Positions 6,247-16,011 are shown, numbered from the stretch's first letter. The stretch: 35,095 nt of DNA from G020354785 sp964461435 (GCA_964461435.1 CAYWUI010000035.1:1-35095), one strand, 5' to 3'. Notes: generated by a model from the sequence alone, not told the origin. Numbers and translations are program-made.

Positions 6247-9099
6247 TTGTATACTGATAAAACATATAATACCGTTGAATCGGATGACCGTATTGATATC
6301 ATTGGGGCGCGCGTTCATAACCTCAAGAATATTGATGTTACAATACCAAGAAAAAAATTTACGGTTATCACCGGTTTAAGTGGCAGTGGAAAATCATCAC
6401 TCGCCTTCGATACGATATATGCTGAAGGGCAGAGGCGATTTTTTGAGACGCTTTCAGCTTATGCCAGGCAGTTTCTTGGAAATATGGAGCGCCCCGATGT
6501 GGATAAAATTACAGGTCTAAGCCCTGTAATATCTATTGAACAGAAGGCAACAAGCAAAAATCCCAGATCCACGGTAGGCACAATCACCGAAATATACGAC
6601 TTCCTTCGATTACTATTCGCAAGGATCGGCGTGGCTTACTCCTACATGACAAATGAAAAAATGGTAAGGTATACCGATGAGCAAATAATAAATCTCATAC
6701 TGGAAAAATTCAGGGATAAGAAGATGATAATTCTCGCTCCCGTTGTTAAAGGACGTAAGGGACATTATAAGGAACTGTTTGAACAAATAAGGAAAAGAGG
6801 ATTCCTAAATGTAAGAATTGACGGCAATATTACTGAACTAAAGTACGGGCTGAAAGTTGACCGTTACAAATCCCACGATATAGAAATTGTGGTTGATAAG
6901 CTTTTAATATCGGCAGGTGAGAGGACCCGCCTTAAGAACTCTCTTGCTGTAGCTTTACAGCAGGGTAAAGGTGTAATAATGGTTTTAGACGCCCTCAGCA
7001 ACGAAGCCCGTTATTTGAGCAAAAGACTGATGTGCCCGACAACAGGAATATCATATGACGAACCGGCGCCCCATACCTTTTCTTTTAATTCCCCGCATGG
7101 AGCATGCCCCAGGTGCAACGGACTGGGAAAAATAAACGAAATTGATGTAAACAAAATCATTCCCAACCCCGATTTATGCATTAAAAAAGGAGGTATCCAG
7201 CCTCTGGGACCGTACAAGAATTCACTTATTTTCTGGCAGATTGAGGCCATAGCAAGAAAGTATAAGTTCACACTTAATACGCCTGTTAAAGATATTCCTG
7301 AAGAGGGGCTCAACGTATTGCTCTACGGCTCAGAGGAGACCTTTAAGCTTGAAAATACACCGCTGGGAACATCATCCAACTATTTCCTGAGCTTTGAAGG
7401 TGTAGTAAATTATATTGCAGGTTACCAGAATGGAAACAATGTGAAGAATCAGAATACATGGGTCCAGCAATTTGTAAAGAGAATTACCTGTCCGGATTGT
7501 CATGGCACGAGGCTCAGGAAAGAATCTCTTTATTTCAGGATCCACAATAAAAATATTGCCCAGCTGGCATCGATGGATGTTAATGAGCTGGCCGACTGGC
7601 TTAATAATGTCGAAAAATATTTGTCTGAAAAGCATAAGAAGATAGCCGCTGAAGTATTGAAAGAACTGCGCTCAAGAATAAATTTCCTTATTGGTGTCGG
7701 ATTAAATTACCTGTCACTTAACAGGAGTGCCAGGAGCTTATCAGGCGGTGAAAGTCAGAGAATAAGGCTTGCAACTCAAATCGGCTCCCAGCTGGTAAAT
7801 GTACTGTATATTCTTGATGAGCCTAGTATTGGCCTCCATCAGCGTGATAACCGCAAATTAATTGCTGCTTTAAAAGAACTTAGAGATGCCAATAACTCCA
7901 TTATAGTAGTTGAACATGATAAAGAAATGATCCTTTCTGCTGACCATATTGTTGACCTCGGACCATACGCAGGAAAACACGGTGGAGAGGTCATAGCCTG
8001 CGGATCCCCTGAAGAGCTGATGAAGAGCGACACCTTGACGGCAAAGTACCTTAAAAACGAAAAAAGGATTCCTGTACCTGCATACAGGCGCACAGGCAAA
8101 GGCAAATCGATAATATTAAAAGGAGCCTCGGGCAATAATTTAAAAAATATAAATGTTGAATTTCCTTTGGGAAAATTCATCTGTATCACGGGAGTGTCTG
8201 GAAGCGGCAAGTCATCTCTTATCAACGAGACCCTGTATCCTGTCCTGAGCAGGCATTTTTACCGGTCAAATAAGGAAACACTGCCATATAAATCAGTTGA
8301 AGGAATAAAAAATATAGATAAAGTAATAGAAGTTAACCAGGCTCCCATAGGGAAGACACCACGATCCAATCCTGCAACTTATACAGGGGTTTTTTCGGAT
8401 ATCAGGAAACTGTTTGAACAGACAAGGGAATCAAAGATCAGGGGTTATAAAGCCGGCCGGTTCTCGTTTAATGTCAAGGGAGGAAGATGTGAAACATGCC
8501 AGGGTGCCGGTGTTCAGACTATTGAGATGAATTTTCTGCCTGACGTTTATGTCGAATGCAATGACTGCAACGGCAAGCGATACAACCGCGAGACACTTGA
8601 AATAAGATATAAGGGAATGTCAATAAACGATGTGCTTGAAATGACAATAAATATGGCTGTTGAATTCTTTGAAAATATACCTTCGATCCTTAAGAAACTG
8701 AAAACCCTTAAGCAGGTCGGACTGGGTTATATAACTCTCGGGCAGTCTTCAACAACTCTCTCGGGAGGCGAGGCACAGCGGATAAAGCTGGCTGCTGAAC
8801 TATCAAAACGTGATACCGGTAATACACTGTACATCCTGGATGAGCCTACAACCGGTCTGCACTTTGACGATGTGAGAGTCCTGCTTGAAGTATTGAACCG
8901 CCTTGTTAATAAAGGAAATACAATTATTGTTATCGAACATAATATGGAAGTAATTAAGGTGGCCGACTATATAATAGACATGGGCAAAGAAGGCGGACTT
9001 AAAGGAGGGGATATCATTTGCTGCGGCACACCAGAAGATATTTGCAAAAATAAGAACAGCTATACAGCCCGGTTTCTTAAGAGAGAATTATATGCATAA
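6247..9099 (+). CDS. uvrA: UvrA, DNA-damage recognition ATPase of nucleotide excision repair
   Basis: A 950-residue UvrA, the usual length. It has two ABC ATPase halves. The N-terminal Walker A is GLSGSGKSSLAFDT with signature LSGGESQRIRLATQIGSQL and Walker B LYILDEPSIGLHQRDN. The C-terminal half has GVSGSGKSSLINETLYPVL, LSGGEAQRIKLAAELSKR and LYILDEPTTGLHFDDV. Zinc-module cysteines are visible (CPRCNGLG, CPDCHGTRL, CETCQGAG, CNDCNGKRY). UvrA dimers find distorted DNA and load UvrB. The frame is closed by a stop at 6235 and has no ATG or GTG before the conserved IDIIGARVHNLKNIDV, so TTG at 6247 is the start. It appears to be monocistronic. Confidence 0.98.
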   Translation: MYTDKTYNTVESDDRIDIIGARVHNLKNIDVTIPRKKFTVITGLSGSGKSSLAFDTIYAEGQRRFFETLSAYARQFLGNMERPDVDKITGLSPVISIEQKATSKNPRSTVGTITEIYDFLRLLFARIGVAYSYMTNEKMVRYTDEQIINLILEKFRDKKMIILAPVVKGRKGHYKELFEQIRKRGFLNVRIDGNITELKYGLKVDRYKSHDIEIVVDKLLISAGERTRLKNSLAVALQQGKGVIMVLDALSNEARYLSKRLMCPTTGISYDEPAPHTFSFNSPHGACPRCNGLGKINEIDVNKIIPNPDLCIKKGGIQPLGPYKNSLIFWQIEAIARKYKFTLNTPVKDIPEEGLNVLLYGSEETFKLENTPLGTSSNYFLSFEGVVNYIAGYQNGNNVKNQNTWVQQFVKRITCPDCHGTRLRKESLYFRIHNKNIAQLASMDVNELADWLNNVEKYLSEKHKKIAAEVLKELRSRINFLIGVGLNYLSLNRSARSLSGGESQRIRLATQIGSQLVNVLYILDEPSIGLHQRDNRKLIAALKELRDANNSIIVVEHDKEMILSADHIVDLGPYAGKHGGEVIACGSPEELMKSDTLTAKYLKNEKRIPVPAYRRTGKGKSIILKGASGNNLKNINVEFPLGKFICITGVSGSGKSSLINETLYPVLSRHFYRSNKETLPYKSVEGIKNIDKVIEVNQAPIGKTPRSNPATYTGVFSDIRKLFEQTRESKIRGYKAGRFSFNVKGGRCETCQGAGVQTIEMNFLPDVYVECNDCNGKRYNRETLEIRYKGMSINDVLEMTINMAVEFFENIPSILKKLKTLKQVGLGYITLGQSSTTLSGGEAQRIKLAAELSKRDTGNTLYILDEPTTGLHFDDVRVLLEVLNRLVNKGNTIIVIEHNMEVIKVADYIIDMGKEGGLKGGDIICCGTPEDICKNKNSYTARFLKRELYA

Positions 9100-9153
9100 T
9101 AATATCGTTAATAAATGCCTTTGTCAATAGTAGTAAACATTTTAGTGAGTATT

Positions 9154-9189
9154 ATCGTAAATACTATCGCAAATATAATCGTAAATTTA
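9154..9189. repeat. Three 12-bp tandem repeats in the uvrA/LOG intergenic region
   Basis: ATCGTAAATACT, ATCGCAAATATA and ATCGTAAATTTA follow each other exactly at 9154, 9166 and 9178. A related ATCGTTAATAAA lies further upstream at 9104. The 160-base intergenic region has no other clear signal. The repeats could be a microsatellite-like expansion or a stack of binding sites upstream of the LOG-family gene. Confidence 0.6.
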
Positions 9190-9259
9190 ACTGGTAAATG
9201 ACATTTAAGAAGTTAACGTAACTTAAGTAAGAATTTTTTAACTATCTAATAATCAGGCA

Positions 9260-9988
9260 ATGAACAAAATACCGAAACTCTCGAGAAGTGAGGAAAAAAT
9301 AAAGAGAGCATTTAAGAAGAAGAACTGGAATGAAATAAAGACATATGACAGCTGGAAAATCTTTAAAATAATGTCTGAATTTGTTGAAGGTTTTGAAAAG
9401 CTTGCCAGGATAGGTCCCTGTGTTTCAATCTTCGGCTCAGCACGCACCCTTCCCCAGACAAAATTCTATATACTTGCCGAAGAGATAGCTTATAAGCTTA
9501 CACTGCAAGGCTACGGTGTAATAACAGGCGGGGGACCCGGCATTATGGAAGCGGCCAACCTCGGCGCAAAAAGGGGAAAAGGCAGATCAGTAGGCATAAA
9601 TATTGCATTGCCCTTTGAACAGGATGCTAACCTGTTCATTGATTCGGACAAGCTTATAACTTTCGACCATTTCTTTGTAAGAAAAGTGATGTTTATGAAA
9701 TATTCACAGGGATTTATAGTGCTCCCCGGGGGATTTGGAACATTTGACGAACTTTTTGAAGCTCTTACCCTTATACAGACCGAGAAAATAGGCAGATTCC
9801 CGATAATTCTCGTGGGGAGGAATTACTGGAAGGGACTCATAGACTGGTTAAGAAATATGATGCTGGATGAAGAAAAAAATATAAATCCAGAAGATTTGAA
9901 CCTGTTTAGAATAGTCGATACGGCGGATGAAGCGGTAGGCCACATTGATGGCTTCTATTCCAAATACCTGCTCAGCCCGAATTTCTGA
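9260..9988 (+). CDS. LOG-family protein (cytokinin riboside 5'-monophosphate phosphoribohydrolase-like)
   Basis: A 242-residue Rossmann-fold protein of the LOG/TIGR00730 family, often misannotated as lysine decarboxylase. The diagnostic motifs are present: VSIFGSART near residues 54-62, GVITGGGPGIMEAANLGA, and the nucleotide-binding LPGGFGTFDELFEALTLIQ (PGGxGTxxE). Known members hydrolyse nucleoside 5'-monophosphates to the free base and ribose 5-phosphate. In non-plant-associated bacteria the real substrate is often unknown. The N-terminal 35 residues are Lys/Glu-rich and look like a family-specific extension. It stands alone between uvrA and the envelope gene pair. Confidence 0.9.
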   Translation: MNKIPKLSRSEEKIKRAFKKKNWNEIKTYDSWKIFKIMSEFVEGFEKLARIGPCVSIFGSARTLPQTKFYILAEEIAYKLTLQGYGVITGGGPGIMEAANLGAKRGKGRSVGINIALPFEQDANLFIDSDKLITFDHFFVRKVMFMKYSQGFIVLPGGFGTFDELFEALTLIQTEKIGRFPIILVGRNYWKGLIDWLRNMMLDEEKNINPEDLNLFRIVDTADEAVGHIDGFYSKYLLSPNF

Positions 9989-10089
9989 TTATTTTATCCG
10001 GTTAAAAGTTATTAACAATTGGTTTTAAAAACCTGTTGCTATTAATCCAGTAATTAACTAATTTTAACTCCCAACATAACAACGGTCTG

Positions 10090-11490
10090 ATGTCTCGATT
10101 ACTTGTCACTTTCATGTATTTGCTGGTAGTCTTTTTTATCAACTTATTACAGACTGCCGGTGTCTCTGTAAAGATTGACGTGCCTGCGGAAGTCACAGCA
10201 GGAAGCGAGTTTGAAGTAAGGGTTACCGTAGATAAAGGTGATGTGGAAAGCTTTTCCCGCTTTCAGCAAGTGATACCTGCCGGACTTACAGCAACTTCTT
10301 ATATGTCGTCAAATGCTGATTTTTCATTCCAGGATAAAAGGGTAAGGATGATCTGGCTCAAGCTTCCCGACAGTGATGAGTTTACTTTTATTTATAAAAT
10401 AAGGGTTGATGAAAGGCTTAAAGGTACATTCTCCATAGGCGGGAAATTCTCGTACATTGAAGATAACGAGCGGAAATCAGTAGCCCCTGCGACGAAGCTT
10501 ATAACTATACATCCCTCCCCTGCCATTGATCCTAATCTTATCGTAGATATAAATGACTTCGAGGAAAAAGTTATCCAGTATATTCCGCCCGTTTCCACTG
10601 TTACCGAAAATATTGCCTGTATAAGGCAAAAACCATACCTTAACCAGGCAGGCACCGAATATATAGTTAACTTACTGGTAAATAAGGAAGATAAGAAGAA
10701 ATTCGCTAAAATAGAAGAAATCATTCCTGCCGGCTATGCAGCTGTTGATATTGACAATAAGGACGGTATTTTCACATTCAAAGACCAGAAGGCAAAATTC
10801 CTGTGGATGAACCTGCCTTCAGAGTCTTATTACATGGTTTCATACAGGTTAATACCAAAAAATGATACCAGGCCAGGCATTCCCGTGATAAATGGTAAAT
10901 TCTCTTACCTTGTTGATGAAAAAACAATAAGTATCGACATTGTTCAAAAGGATGTGGACCTGGCATCCATAACAGATGAACAGCTGCAAAATATCCTGGA
11001 AGAACTGAAAACCCAGCCTCCGGCATTGCTGGCTGAAGCCGGACAGAAAGAAGCTGAAATAGTTGCCGAACCCGGGAAGGAGGAAAAGCCTGAAGTTAAA
11101 GAAACGGCGCAGCAGGTTAAGCAGAAAGCAACAAAACCTAAAGCCGTAAAAACCGGCGAATATAAATTCAAGCGCGACCTGGCATATGTACTGGAGCCTG
11201 AATCCGGCGTATATTACCGCGTACAGATTGCAGCCGGCCATAAACCGGTTGATATTAAACGTTACTTCAGGCAGTATAAACTCGACAGGGAAGTGAGAAA
11301 GGAATATCATGAAGGCTGGCTCAAATATTCGGTTGGCTCATTCAGTGTATATAAAGAAGCAAGGGACTACAGGGTCAATATCTGGAATACCACAGATATT
11401 GATGATGCTTTTGTTTCTGCCTATAATAATGGTGAAAGAATAACGGTTCAGGAAGCACTGATGATTGCCAACCAGCAATGGTATAAATAA
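10090..11490 (+). CDS. Secreted protein with two tandem beta domains and a C-terminal SPOR-like domain
   Basis: A 466-residue protein with an N-terminal signal segment (about residues 1-25). Two related beta-rich domains follow, about 27-135 and 175-290. Matching blocks include VIPAGLTATSYM / IIPAGYAAVDI, FSFQDKRVRMIWLKLP / FTFKDQKAKFLWMNLP and GGKFSYIEDN / NGKFSYLVDE, an internal duplication. A Glu/Lys/Pro/Ala-rich linker (about 305-355) leads to a C-terminal SPOR-like domain beginning YYRVQIAAG and containing WLKYSVGSFSVYKEARDYR. SPOR domains bind peptidoglycan lacking stem peptides, so a periplasmic role at the wall is likely. The following barrel gene begins 28 bases later on the same strand, suggesting joint function. 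I do not recognise a named family for the whole protein. Confidence 0.8.
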   Translation: MSRLLVTFMYLLVVFFINLLQTAGVSVKIDVPAEVTAGSEFEVRVTVDKGDVESFSRFQQVIPAGLTATSYMSSNADFSFQDKRVRMIWLKLPDSDEFTFIYKIRVDERLKGTFSIGGKFSYIEDNERKSVAPATKLITIHPSPAIDPNLIVDINDFEEKVIQYIPPVSTVTENIACIRQKPYLNQAGTEYIVNLLVNKEDKKKFAKIEEIIPAGYAAVDIDNKDGIFTFKDQKAKFLWMNLPSESYYMVSYRLIPKNDTRPGIPVINGKFSYLVDEKTISIDIVQKDVDLASITDEQLQNILEELKTQPPALLAEAGQKEAEIVAEPGKEEKPEVKETAQQVKQKATKPKAVKTGEYKFKRDLAYVLEPESGVYYRVQIAAGHKPVDIKRYFRQYKLDREVRKEYHEGWLKYSVGSFSVYKEARDYRVNIWNTTDIDDAFVSAYNNGERITVQEALMIANQQWYK

Positions 11491-11517
11491 TGAGTTAAAA
11501 AACAAGACTACTAATCT

Positions 11518-12927
11518 ATGCTTCGTTTCAGATACATCCTGATAATCGTATTAAGCAGCATCGTTTGCCGGTTAAACGGACAGGAGGATGAGTTTGACAA
11601 GATAATGAAGCAGACGGTGGAGAATATTAATCCGGTTTATAAACCGGTAGTCGGATTTGGAGCGGGCATATTAAATTATTTCGGCGATATACGCAACAAC
11701 AATTATTCTCCTGCCCTGGGTGAACTAGGCTACAAGGTGAATGTAGCCACATACATCGACAACAACCACTTCTATAAAGCTAACTTCTATTTCATGGGCG
11801 GCAAGATATCAGGGAATGAAAGAAATTTTACCGAGCCCAAACGTAATTTCAACTTCCAGTCAGACATCTATAGCTTCGGATTTAATATTAACTATGACTT
11901 TGACCACTTTTACAAAAAGAAAGAAAGGAGCATCCACCCTTTTGTGTCGCTGGGCTTCGAGACTGTGTTATTTGATTCCAAGGCCGACAGTGTGGGATAC
12001 TATATATCCCTTGAGAATGGCAGTCCGACCGAAATAAAAGGTAAAATGTACTACTGGACAGACGGCACAATAAGAAACCTCCCCGAAAGTGCTGCCAACG
12101 AAAATATAAGCTTGCTGATGCAGAGGGATTACAAATATGAAACGCCCCTGCGAAAATATGACTGGGGGCTTGGTGATTATCCGCAATACGCCTTTGCCCT
12201 GGTTCTGGACCTGGGGTTTGACTTCCATCTCTCAGACAGGCTGATGCTGCGCCTGGGAAATTCTATACACTATACTTTTTCCGATGTTATTGATCACGTA
12301 AGCAGCAAGAATGATCCTGCGGTCAGCGAATCAGTGATTGTCGGAAATAAAATCGGTGACTGGTTTAATTTTACCTATGTGACATTTCACCTTGACCTGT
12401 TTTCCAGTCCGAAGACCTTGCAGGTTGAAAGGCTCATAGCAGATATAGATTATGACTATTCAATCTTCTATACCGATCTTGATAATGACGGCTGGTACGA
12501 TGGCTGGGATGACTGTCCCAATACCCCGCCCGGCGCCAAAACAGACTCATCAGGCTGTGCTATAGATTCCGATCACGACGGTGTACCTGACTATATGGAC
12601 GACCAACCCTCAACAAGGGCAGGGGCCTATGTGGATGACAGGGGCGTGGAAATCACCGAAGATGACCTGGCGGCATTGCTCGATAAGTCAATGGCCGTGG
12701 GCCGGAACGAAATTAACCTTTATATAAGGACCCCTGACAGCTACCTGGTAAAACGTAAAACGAAAGCTGTAAAGATTCCTGACAAATTTAAATCAGTAGA
12801 TACCGATAACGATAACTATATATCTTTTGATGAGATGCTCCATACCATAGATAATTTCTTCGACTTCGAAAGTGATCTTACGCCAGACGATATTTACGAG
12901 CTTAATAACTTTTTCTTTTCACAGTAA
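11518..12927 (+). CDS. Outer-membrane beta-barrel protein with thrombospondin type-3-like calcium repeats
   Basis: A 469-residue protein with a signal peptide ending near VCRLNGQ. Residues about 40-310 alternate amphipathic strands typical of an outer-membrane barrel (GFGAGILNYFGDI, YSFGFNINYDFDHFYKK, FHPFVSLGFE-like segments). Residues about 320-365 carry Asp-rich calcium-binding repeats like thrombospondin type 3 / OmpA linkers (DLDNDGWYDGWDDCPNTPPG, DSDHDGVPDYMDD), with a Cys pair. The C-terminus has an EF-hand-like loop, DTDNDNYISFDEM. There is no OmpA peptidoglycan-binding domain after the repeats, unlike classic OmpA; that role may be filled by the SPOR partner encoded just upstream. 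The product is unnamed as far as I can tell. Confidence 0.8.
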   Translation: MLRFRYILIIVLSSIVCRLNGQEDEFDKIMKQTVENINPVYKPVVGFGAGILNYFGDIRNNNYSPALGELGYKVNVATYIDNNHFYKANFYFMGGKISGNERNFTEPKRNFNFQSDIYSFGFNINYDFDHFYKKKERSIHPFVSLGFETVLFDSKADSVGYYISLENGSPTEIKGKMYYWTDGTIRNLPESAANENISLLMQRDYKYETPLRKYDWGLGDYPQYAFALVLDLGFDFHLSDRLMLRLGNSIHYTFSDVIDHVSSKNDPAVSESVIVGNKIGDWFNFTYVTFHLDLFSSPKTLQVERLIADIDYDYSIFYTDLDNDGWYDGWDDCPNTPPGAKTDSSGCAIDSDHDGVPDYMDDQPSTRAGAYVDDRGVEITEDDLAALLDKSMAVGRNEINLYIRTPDSYLVKRKTKAVKIPDKFKSVDTDNDNYISFDEMLHTIDNFFDFESDLTPDDIYELNNFFFSQ

Positions 12928-12964
12928 GCCACTGAACCCCGGCAATAAGACCCTGGCAATCTTA

Positions 12965-13423
12965 TTAATGTATCTTCTTTTTTCTCACCCTTTCCAGCTG
13001 GCGGTCCGTATCGCGCTTCTTCATGACTTCCCTCTTGTCATATTCCTTCTTGCCGCGCGCAAGGGCTATCTCAAGCTTTGCATAACCGTTGTCAGCAATA
13101 AACAACAGTAAGGCCACAATGGTACATCCCTTTTCCTTTACGTTTCTTTCAAGCTTCCTTAATTCTCTCTTTGTTAGCAGGAGCTTCCTTAACCGTTTAG
13201 GATCATGATTATAATGCGACCCCTGGCTGTATTCGGCAATATGCATCCCTTTGGCCCACAGCTCCCCATTATCGAAAAAGCAATATGAATCAACAAGACT
13301 GGCCTTCCCAAGTCTTATTGACTTTATTTCTGTTCCAGTCAGCTCGAGTCCGGCAGTGAACTTTTCAATAATTTCAAAGTTATGCCAGGCTTTTTTGTTT
13401 TTAATATTAATTTTATTGGCCAT
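12965..13423 (-). CDS. smpB: SmpB, tmRNA-binding protein
   Basis: SmpB of about 152 residues, the usual size. Recognisable blocks are NKKAWHNFEIIEKFTAGLEL, TGTEIKSIRLGKASL, GMHIAEYSQGSHYNHDP, the KRLRKLLLTKREL stretch, and the basic C-terminal tail KKRDTDRQLERVRKKKIH that becomes helical in the ribosome. SmpB delivers tmRNA to stalled ribosomes for trans-translation. The frame also allows an ATG two codons earlier (13429); the second Met (13423), giving MANKINIKNKKAW, matches family starts better. It is convergent with the barrel gene and divergent from miaA, from which it is separated by only 45 bases, so the two promoters share that gap. Confidence 0.97.
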   Translation of the reverse strand: MANKINIKNKKAWHNFEIIEKFTAGLELTGTEIKSIRLGKASLVDSYCFFDNGELWAKGMHIAEYSQGSHYNHDPKRLRKLLLTKRELRKLERNVKEKGCTIVALLLFIADNGYAKLEIALARGKKEYDKREVMKKRDTDRQLERVRKKKIH

Positions 13424-13468
13424 TAACATATTTGCTGAGGGAGAACAAAATAAGTTCTTTTTTATTTA

Positions 13469-14392
13469 ATGCACAAAATAAAATACGATCTAATCACAAT
13501 TCTCGGGCCAACAGCCTGCGGCAAAACAAAATTTGCAGCTAATCTCTCTGCCCGCATTAATGGTGAGATAATCAGTGCCGACTCGCGCCAGGTATACAGG
13601 AAAATGAACCTGGGCACAGGGAAGGATTACGACGACTATATAGTCGAGGGTAAAAGAATACCATATCACCTGGTTGATATCCTGGAGCCAGGCTATAAGT
13701 ATAATGTGTATGAGTTCCAGAAGCACTTTCTTGAAGCTTATATAGAAATCAAGGCCAGGGAAAACATGCCCGTATTATGCGGAGGCTCAGGAATGTACAT
13801 TGATGCAGTTACCAAAGGCTACAGGTTAATGCATGTACCTCAAAATAAAAGGCTCAGAAAAAACCTGGAATCCAAATCACTTAAAGAACTGTCAGGAATT
13901 CTGTCAACATATAAAAAATTACATAACATAACTGACATAGATACAAGGAAAAGGGCCATAAGAGCAATTGAAATAGAAGAGTACTATAAATCCGGCCGCA
14001 TACCGGAACATAATTACCAGGAAATAAACAACATCTTTTTCGGAATAAAATTAGAAGTAATAACAAGGAGGGAAAGAATAAGCAGCAGGTTGCACGAGCG
14101 GTTAAAAAGCGGCATGGTTGAGGAGGTTCAAAATCTTCTTAAAGAGGGACTGGGGGCCGAAGATCTTATATACTACGGACTGGAGTATAAATATATAACC
14201 CAATATATCACAGGTGATCTTGATTATGATACAATGGTTGAAAAGCTAAACACCGCCATTCAGCAGTTTGCAAAGAGGCAGATGACATGGTTCCGGAAAA
14301 TGGAAAGGGAAGGTGCCAGGATACACTGGCTTGATGGCAATATGCCCCTGGAGGAAAAGATTAGCCGCACTTTAAAACTTGTGATTATATAG
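13469..14392 (+). CDS. miaA: MiaA, tRNA dimethylallyltransferase
   Basis: A 307-residue MiaA, normal length. The P-loop is ILGPTACGKTKFAANLS, followed by IISADSRQVYRKMNLGTGK (substrate loop) and LCGGSGMYIDAVTKG. Residues near TRKRAIRAIEIEEYYKSG and the C-terminal FAKRQMTWFRK (the usual QYAKRQLTWFR-type block) are conserved. MiaA transfers a dimethylallyl group from DMAPP to N6 of A37 in tRNAs that read UNN codons. Bacteroidetes often carry two miaA paralogues; whether a second exists lies outside this window. It is divergent from smpB and convergent with the symporter gene. Confidence 0.96.
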   Translation: MHKIKYDLITILGPTACGKTKFAANLSARINGEIISADSRQVYRKMNLGTGKDYDDYIVEGKRIPYHLVDILEPGYKYNVYEFQKHFLEAYIEIKARENMPVLCGGSGMYIDAVTKGYRLMHVPQNKRLRKNLESKSLKELSGILSTYKKLHNITDIDTRKRAIRAIEIEEYYKSGRIPEHNYQEINNIFFGIKLEVITRRERISSRLHERLKSGMVEEVQNLLKEGLGAEDLIYYGLEYKYITQYITGDLDYDTMVEKLNTAIQQFAKRQMTWFRKMEREGARIHWLDGNMPLEEKISRTLKLVII

Positions 14393-14410
14393 TTAGTTGC
14401 ATCGCCGGCA

Positions 14411-15889
14411 TCATTTCTTCCCTGTTCTGCGCGGCCCGAATATTCTGAGACTGAATAATACAGTAACTGTCAGTGCTATAAAAAATGAAGGTATTAACTC
14501 ATAAATCAAATTGTTCAGTGCCGGGATATTTTTCCAGATAAACACTGAAATCGTGCCGGCAAGTAAACCTGCAATGACTCCTCTCTTTGTTGTTCCCTTC
14601 CAGAAGAGGGCAAGTATTGATGTAGGTCCTATTGCCGCCCCCAGTCCGGCCCAGGCAAAAAGTACAAACCATAATATCTGGTCTTCTATTATTAAACCCA
14701 GCCCTACAGCAACTATTACCAGCAGTAAAACTGCCAGCCTGCTTAAGATCACCAGTTTTTCATGAGTCAGGGTTTTATTTTTAAATAGTATTTTTTCATA
14801 CAAATCCCTTACCAGGCTTGAAGCTGCAACTAACAGCTGTGAATCGGCAGTGGACATTATTGCCGCGAATATGGAGGCCAGAATAAATCCTACGGCCAGA
14901 GGATTCAATAATTCTTTTGATAAAAAAACATAAATGTTTTCTTCATCGGCGCCGGGTAATGCTGTTAATTCCTGAAAACATGCCCTGCCCACAAGTCCGA
15001 TCAAAATTGCCCCTGCTGCCATTACAATATTCCATATAGTGCCAACAACAGCTGTCCATTTAAACTGCGTGGGGTCCTTAATTGACATATACCTTACAAG
15101 GATGTGCGGATTGCCGGGAGAGCCAAGTCCTATTCCTATAAGTCCGGATATTAAGGCGGCAGGCTGGGAGAAAAAATTCAACAAACTGCTATCGGTAATT
15201 TTTAATTTATAAATTACCGTACCCCATCCGCCTATATAATAAATTCCTGCAACAGGCAGTATCACTAATGCCAACAGCATAAATATACCCTGGAACACAT
15301 CAGTGAGACTGACAGCCAGAAATCCGCCAAGAAGAGTATAGATAAGTATAATTGCAGCCGTAATTATAAGACCCGTATCTTTTGAAATGCCGAAATTAGC
15401 ATTAAATGCCTTACCTCCCCCAACAAACTGGGCAGCTATATAGGTAACCATGAATATTATAAATATTACAACAATAATGACCCGCAGCCTGTTATTTGAA
15501 TCGTTAAAGCGTGCTGAGAAAAAGTCAGGTATAGTAATGCAGTCGTGTTTTTCACTGAATCTCCTGATTCTTGGAGCATAATATAAAAACAGAAAAAACT
15601 CGACAAGAATATAACCGATTACGGCCCACACTGCCGTTAGTCCCTTTAAATATGCTAATCCCGTTACTCCCAGCAGCAGCCACGCACTTCGTCCGGAAAC
15701 TACTGCAGAAAGGGCCACCACAAACCTGTTCATCTGCCTTCCCCCGATAAAGTATTCACTTATCCCTTTGGAAGAAAATCTTGTTGCATAAATTCCAATA
15801 CCAATAACTATTATATAATAAACAGAGAAAGAAAGAAGTATCTTGAAATCCGCAGTGTGAAAAAGTTCAAATAGTTTACTTATATGCAT
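14411..15889 (-). CDS. Sodium/solute symporter (SSS family, PutP-like)
   Basis: A 492-residue polytopic membrane protein with about 13 hydrophobic segments, typical of the SSS family. The N-terminal region YFIGGRQMNRFVVALSAVVSGRSAWLLLG resembles the PutP sodium-site and substrate-site region (in pieces FIGGR, SGRSAWLLLG). Other family blocks are GGFLAVSLTDVFQG, GSPGNPHILVRYMSIKD and IFAAIMSTADSQLLVAASS. The similarity favours Na+/proline symport, but SSS substrates are hard to predict, so I leave out the symbol. A TTTC-bearing near-match to a -7 element lies upstream on its strand. It is convergent with miaA. Confidence 0.88.
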   Translation of the reverse strand: MHISKLFELFHTADFKILLSFSVYYIIVIGIGIYATRFSSKGISEYFIGGRQMNRFVVALSAVVSGRSAWLLLGVTGLAYLKGLTAVWAVIGYILVEFFLFLYYAPRIRRFSEKHDCITIPDFFSARFNDSNNRLRVIIVVIFIIFMVTYIAAQFVGGGKAFNANFGISKDTGLIITAAIILIYTLLGGFLAVSLTDVFQGIFMLLALVILPVAGIYYIGGWGTVIYKLKITDSSLLNFFSQPAALISGLIGIGLGSPGNPHILVRYMSIKDPTQFKWTAVVGTIWNIVMAAGAILIGLVGRACFQELTALPGADEENIYVFLSKELLNPLAVGFILASIFAAIMSTADSQLLVAASSLVRDLYEKILFKNKTLTHEKLVILSRLAVLLLVIVAVGLGLIIEDQILWFVLFAWAGLGAAIGPTSILALFWKGTTKRGVIAGLLAGTISVFIWKNIPALNNLIYELIPSFFIALTVTVLFSLRIFGPRRTGKK

Positions 15890-16011
15890 CCTGAAAAGTA
15901 TATTTCTTTGTTTGCAGACGAAACTAAAAAAACAGTAATCCCGTTTAAGAGATTATATTAATTCAAATTCTACTAATTTATCAAGTATTTAATTTCAAAA
16001 CCTGTTTTATC

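Noticed and set aside
9154..9189. Tandem repeats considered as a CRISPR-like array
   Set aside because: The units are 12 bp with no spacers, far too short, and no cas gene is nearby.
9210..9230. AAGTTA-ACG-TAACTT inverted repeat before the LOG-family gene
   Set aside because: Short, AT-rich and without a T-run or a -7 element at a matching distance; likely chance in this composition.
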